This document shows positions 61,704 through 64,000 of a stretch of 64,000 nucleotides of DNA, in pieces. Positions within the stretch are counted from its first letter, which is position 1. Every line of letters starts with the position of its first letter. The position numbers and the translations under genes are program-made. The stretch covers positions 1-64,000 of the forward strand of contig JACKJE010000011.1 of NCBI GenBank assembly GCA_020638135.1, in the 5' to 3' direction. The notes beneath the pieces are model-generated. The model ran no database searches, was not told the origin of the DNA, and worked only from the letters and a program-made list of their open reading frames with translations. This DNA comes from Methylobacteriaceae bacterium. GTDB lineage: Bacteria; Pseudomonadota; Alphaproteobacteria; Rhizobiales; Beijerinckiaceae.

Positions 61704-63981
61704 ATGCTTCGCGCGGCAGGTGGAACTGGACGATCGTGCCGCGCCCCGGTTGCGAGCGCACCTTGAGACGGCCCTGATGCAGCGAGATCAGGGAGTGCGC
61801 GATGGCGAGGCCGAGCCCCGAGCCGCGCATGCCATTGTCGACGTTCGAATGGAACTGCTCGAACGGCTTGCCGATACGCGCGATGCAATCGCGCGTCATG
61901 CCTGGACCATTGTCGGCGACATAGATATTCACGCCGGTTTCCGAAGCGCGCAGGCGGATTGAAACCGCGCCGTCGCTGGCGGTGAACTTGACCGCATTGC
62001 GCAGGACGATGCCGAGCGATTTCTCGATCGCCGCGCGGTCGCCGAAATAGTCGAAACTTTGCGGACCGCGCGCATCGATCGTGATCGCCTTCCCGGTGGC
62101 GGCCAGCTCCACGCGCCGCGCTGCGGATTGGACGCTCTGCGCGAGATCGAAGAGTTTCGGCTCGATCGCGATCTGGCCGGCATCGAGCCGCGACATGTCG
62201 AGCACGTCGGAAATCACGCCGAGCAGATAGTCGCCACTGTCCTTGATATGCGCGCTGTAGTCGGCGTATTTGTCCGAGCCGAGCGGACCAAACACCTGCG
62301 CCTGCATCATTTCGGAGAAGCCGATAATGGCGTTGAGCGGCGTCCGCAGTTCGTGGCTCATATTGGCGAGGAACTCGGTCTTCGCGCGGTTGGCGCTTTC
62401 AGCATTGGCCTTCTGCTCGAGATATTTTTCGGCGAGTTCGGCCAGTTCGCGCGCCTGCCGTTCGAGCGCCTGGCGCGACTTGCGCAGGTCGATCACGGTC
62501 GCTGTCAGCCGGCGCTCGGAATCGAGCAATTGCTCTTCGTGTTTCTTGAGCTGCGTGATGTCCGTGCCGATCGAAACGTAGCCGCCGTCGCTGGTGCGGC
62601 GCTCGTCGACCTGCAGCCAGCGGCCGTCGACGAGCCGCGCCTCATAGGTGCGTGCGGCGGCGCCGGGACGTTCGCCGAGCGCGATCTGCGTCTGGATCAG
62701 CGGCGGCGAGCCGGCGGCCATCACATGCGCATAGGGTTTGCCGACGGCGGCGGTCTCATCGCACAGCCCGTGCAGCGCGCGAAATTTCGAATTGCTCATG
62801 ACCAGCCGGTTGTCGGCGTCCCAGAGCACGAAGGCTTCGGAGATCGTTTCGATCGCGTCGCGCAGCCGCGCGTCGTGACGTTCGGTGTGTTCGGCCAGCG
62901 CCTTCTGGTCGGTAATGTCGATGACGATGCCGATGAGACGTGGCGTTTCGCCGGGCAGGGCGTCGACGAGTTCGGCGCGCGCACGCAGCCAGATCCATTC
63001 GTCGCGGGCGTTGCGGATGCGGAATTCGCTTTCGAGCGCCTGCGTCTTCTTGCCGGCGAGCGATTCGGCCATCGACCCGAGATCGGAATCGCCAGCATGC
63101 ATCAGCGCGGTCATTTCGCCGAAGGACATGAAGCGGTCCTGCGGCTCCATGCCGAGAATTTCGTACATGGATTGCGACCAGTAGATGCGGCCGCGCGCGA
63201 TATCCCAGTCCCAGAGGCCGCAGCGACCGCGGCTGAGGGCGGCGTCCATGCGCCGGCGCAGCCGTTCGCTCGCCTCGTCCGCGTCGCGCGTGCGGCCTGC
63301 CTGCCAGTAATAGGCGGCGACGACCAGCGCGAGAAGCAGGCCCGTCGAACCGAGGAGAACATCGGCGCGGATGATGTTGGCGCGCGCCTCGGCGACCGCG
63401 TCCTCGAACGTATGGACGACTGCGAGCTGACCAAGCGGCGCGTGGAGATTGCGCACGGTCGCGAAGGCGCGAACGCCGTTGGCGAGCTGGATCTTCATCA
63501 CGCCGGCCTTGTCGGCGAGCACGGTGACCGGCTCGGCGGCGCCCAGAACGTCGGCGAGCGTTTTCGGCGAAGGGGCCTGCTTCGGGAAATAGTCGAGGAT
63601 CGCGCCCGAGGGATCCGTCACGAATATGCGCCGCCCGCGCGCGAGCGAACGGCCGGGCGCAAGATCGGCGAGAGTGACGCCGCCGTCCTTGCCGAGCAAG
63701 GCGATGGCCGCGCCGCGTAGATTATGCTCGATCGCGGAGGCGACGATCTCGAGGTCCGAATTGGCGTCGCTCAGGGCCTCTTCGTGAACGCGCGCCGAAA
63801 TGAAAGCGGCGGCTGCGGTGAGCGATACGAGAAAGACGATCGCCATGACGACGACCGCGCGGCGAAACCAGGGTTCGACGCGATGAAGCGCTTCCGGCTC
63901 GGGGAGGAACTTCCCCGATACCGCGCCGCGTCTGCGCGCCCGCGCGCGCGCAAAGACACTGGCTGCGTCTGCACGCGCCAT
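61681..63981 (-). CDS. PleC-like PAS sensor histidine kinase
   Basis: 766 residues. An N-terminal helix (AVVVMAIVFLVSLTAAAAFI, about 40-60), a periplasmic domain of about 165 residues (LEIVASAIEHNLRGAAIALL and on), a second helix (VLLGSTGLLLALVVAAYYW, near 230), then two or three PAS domains (LWDWDIARGRIYWSQSMYEI with EFRIRNARDEWIWLRARAEL; AFVLWDADNRLVMSNSKFRA). A coiled coil leads to the HisKA box ANMSHELRTPLNAIIGFSEM with His near 541. ATPase: IVLRNAVKFTASDG, VADNGPGMTRDC and GSGLGLAIAHSLISLHQGRL. The layout and the glnE neighbour fit the rhizobial PleC group, phosphatase/kinase for DivK. With the DivJ-like kinase at 19.8 kb the window would hold both sides of that switch. The ATG at 63981 is 19 bases from the window edge. 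Confidence 0.88.
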
Positions 63982-64000
63982 GAATGGCCCCCTCGGTCCT

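Overview
The window is high-GC DNA from an alphaproteobacterium, most likely of the order Hyphomicrobiales (Rhizobiales). The grounds are a MucR/Ros regulator, DivJ/PleC-type cell-cycle kinases, CtrA-type TTAA-N7-TTAA boxes, typical rhizobial small families (DUF1491, DUF2336, DUF6456, DUF5330, the DUF1214/DUF1254 pair), a rhizobial intergenic hairpin and a gene transfer agent (GTA) head-tail cluster. I cannot place it to genus.

Layout. 1-6.4 kb: the N-terminal part of methylmalonyl-CoA mutase small subunit, a NupC nucleoside transporter, a broken M20 peptidase, a broken DUF853/HerA-like ATPase and a small repeat-disrupted protein. 6.4-9.7 kb: a minus-strand operon of GT2 glycosyltransferase, MurJ lipid II flippase and a haloacid dehalogenase. 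9.7-19.5 kb: ChbG-type deacetylase, a chemotaxis receptor behind a perfect CtrA box, Fe/Mn superoxide dismutase, a proline-rich membrane protein, oligopeptidase B with MsrB, MucR, DUF6456 and SufE. 19.8-29.5 kb: DivJ-like kinase, peptidoglycan-binding protein, DUF1491, DUF2336, DUF1254/DUF1214, penicillin-binding protein 1A, YcgN, a c-type cytochrome and TonB. 29.7-31.8 kb: a TadG-like secreted VWA protein.

31.9-49.2 kb: a complete GTA structural cluster in the order known from Rhodobacter capsulatus (terminase, portal, protease, capsid, connectors, tail tube, chaperones, tape measure, distal tail, iron-sulfur hub, peptidase, megatron) plus a DUF2793 protein, behind a strong sigma-70-like promoter. 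It carries unusual additions: a low-GC C-terminal extension on the portal protein followed by a small HesB/IscA-like gene, a trypsin-like protease and a DUF465 gene on the opposite strand, and palindromic intergenic repeats. Directly downstream (49.3-50.7 kb) is a possible lysis cassette: GH24 endolysin, holin-like membrane protein and small lipoprotein.

50.8-64 kb: a PepSY/response regulator/histidine kinase operon, a glycine-zipper surface antigen, ccmE directly joined to ccmH with no ccmF, a DegP protease whose ribosome-binding site is inside a hairpin, a second two-component system, glnE, and a convergent PleC-like kinase.

Many genes contain one or more frameshifts, often inside GC-rich repeats and sometimes compensating. 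Because conserved core genes are hit next to perfectly intact ones, I read most of these as sequencing or assembly indels rather than true gene decay. Entries typed pseudogene are genes whose frame is broken in this sequence, whatever the cause. No tRNA, rRNA, CRISPR array or insertion sequence was seen.
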